DNA from: JBFMFE01 sp040752295
Lineage (GTDB): Bacteria; UBP15; UBA6099; JBFMBQ01
NCBI GenBank assembly: GCA_040752295.1
Contig: JBFMFE010000066.1
Span: 1 to 30,421 of the forward strand
DNA: 30,421 bases
Direction: 5' to 3'
Shown here: positions 30,303 to 30,421 of the stretch, piece by piece
Layout: each line of letters opens with the position of its first letter
Numbering within the stretch: the first letter of the stretch is position 1
Translations under genes and position numbers: made by a program
The notes under the pieces: generated by a model
Told to the model about the DNA's origin: nothing
The model's input: only the letters and a program-made list of their open reading frames with translations
Database searches by the model: none

Positions 30303-30420
30303 CGGAATGAATTTTTTTCGCACCTTGCCCTGACAAACCCATGCCGGGCGAGTTCCCCCCTGTAATCAGGCGATAGCATTCCATCCGCAAACGAACGGCG
30401 GAAAAATATTTTTTTCGCAC
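30303..30420. repeat. Pair of direct repeats at the window end
   Basis: The word ATTTTTTTCGCAC occurs at 30311-30323 and 30408-30420, each preceded within a few bases by GCGGAA; the copies are 97 bases apart. The second copy ends one base from the window edge, so a longer array cannot be judged. Confidence 0.5.
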
Positions 30421-30421
30421 T

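Overview
The window reads as a GC-rich chromosomal segment of a flagellated Gram-negative bacterium. The evidence is an outer-membrane beta-barrel protein with an N-terminal signal peptide, periplasmic binding proteins and a TRAP transporter, a flagellar export cluster (fliO-fliP-fliQ-fliR-flhB), and a sigma-54 response regulator. The mix (archaeal-type phosphoglycerate mutase, FabG-like dehydrogenases, an archaemetzincin, a cysteine-rich H-protein relative) would fit Desulfobacterota or a neighbouring deep lineage, but the sequence alone does not fix the taxon. There are no rRNA or tRNA genes, no CRISPR array and no intact insertion sequence.

Layout. 1-4.6 kb: end of an unrecognised gene, aspartate ammonia-lyase, purine nucleoside phosphorylase (minus), a rhomboid protease and a metallo-beta-lactamase-fold hydrolase. 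4.7-7.6 kb: a FabG-like dehydrogenase with a strong promoter and a palindromic operator-like site, facing a TPR protein and phosphoglycerate mutase on the minus strand. 7.8-11.4 kb: a hybrid histidine kinase followed by an orphan PhnD-like binding protein, a probable sensing pair. 11.5-15.3 kb: threonine synthase, an AT-rich patch with inverted repeats, a GcvH-like protein with two Cys4 motifs, and DAHP synthase preceded by a large palindromic repeat. 15.6-19.5 kb (minus): TRAP subunits DctM/DctQ, then a sodium/proton-antiporter-like carrier coupled to a universal stress protein. 19.6-22.7 kb: two divergent FabG-like dehydrogenases and an outer-membrane barrel protein. 22.9-26.7 kb (minus): flagellar type III export genes behind a sigma-28-like promoter. 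27.1-30.3 kb: a tightly overlapping histidine kinase - archaemetzincin - NtrC-type regulator operon.

The most interesting points are: the archaemetzincin embedded, with a 4-base overlap and a 2-base gap, inside a sigma-54 two-component operon; the H-protein relative with two identically spaced Cys4 motifs and Glu in place of the lipoyl lysine; FlhB with NPVF instead of the NPTH autocleavage motif; promoters that sit almost on the start codon of fliO and of the hybrid kinase; and several small palindromic or MITE-like elements. All functional calls come from reading motifs by eye; no database search was run.
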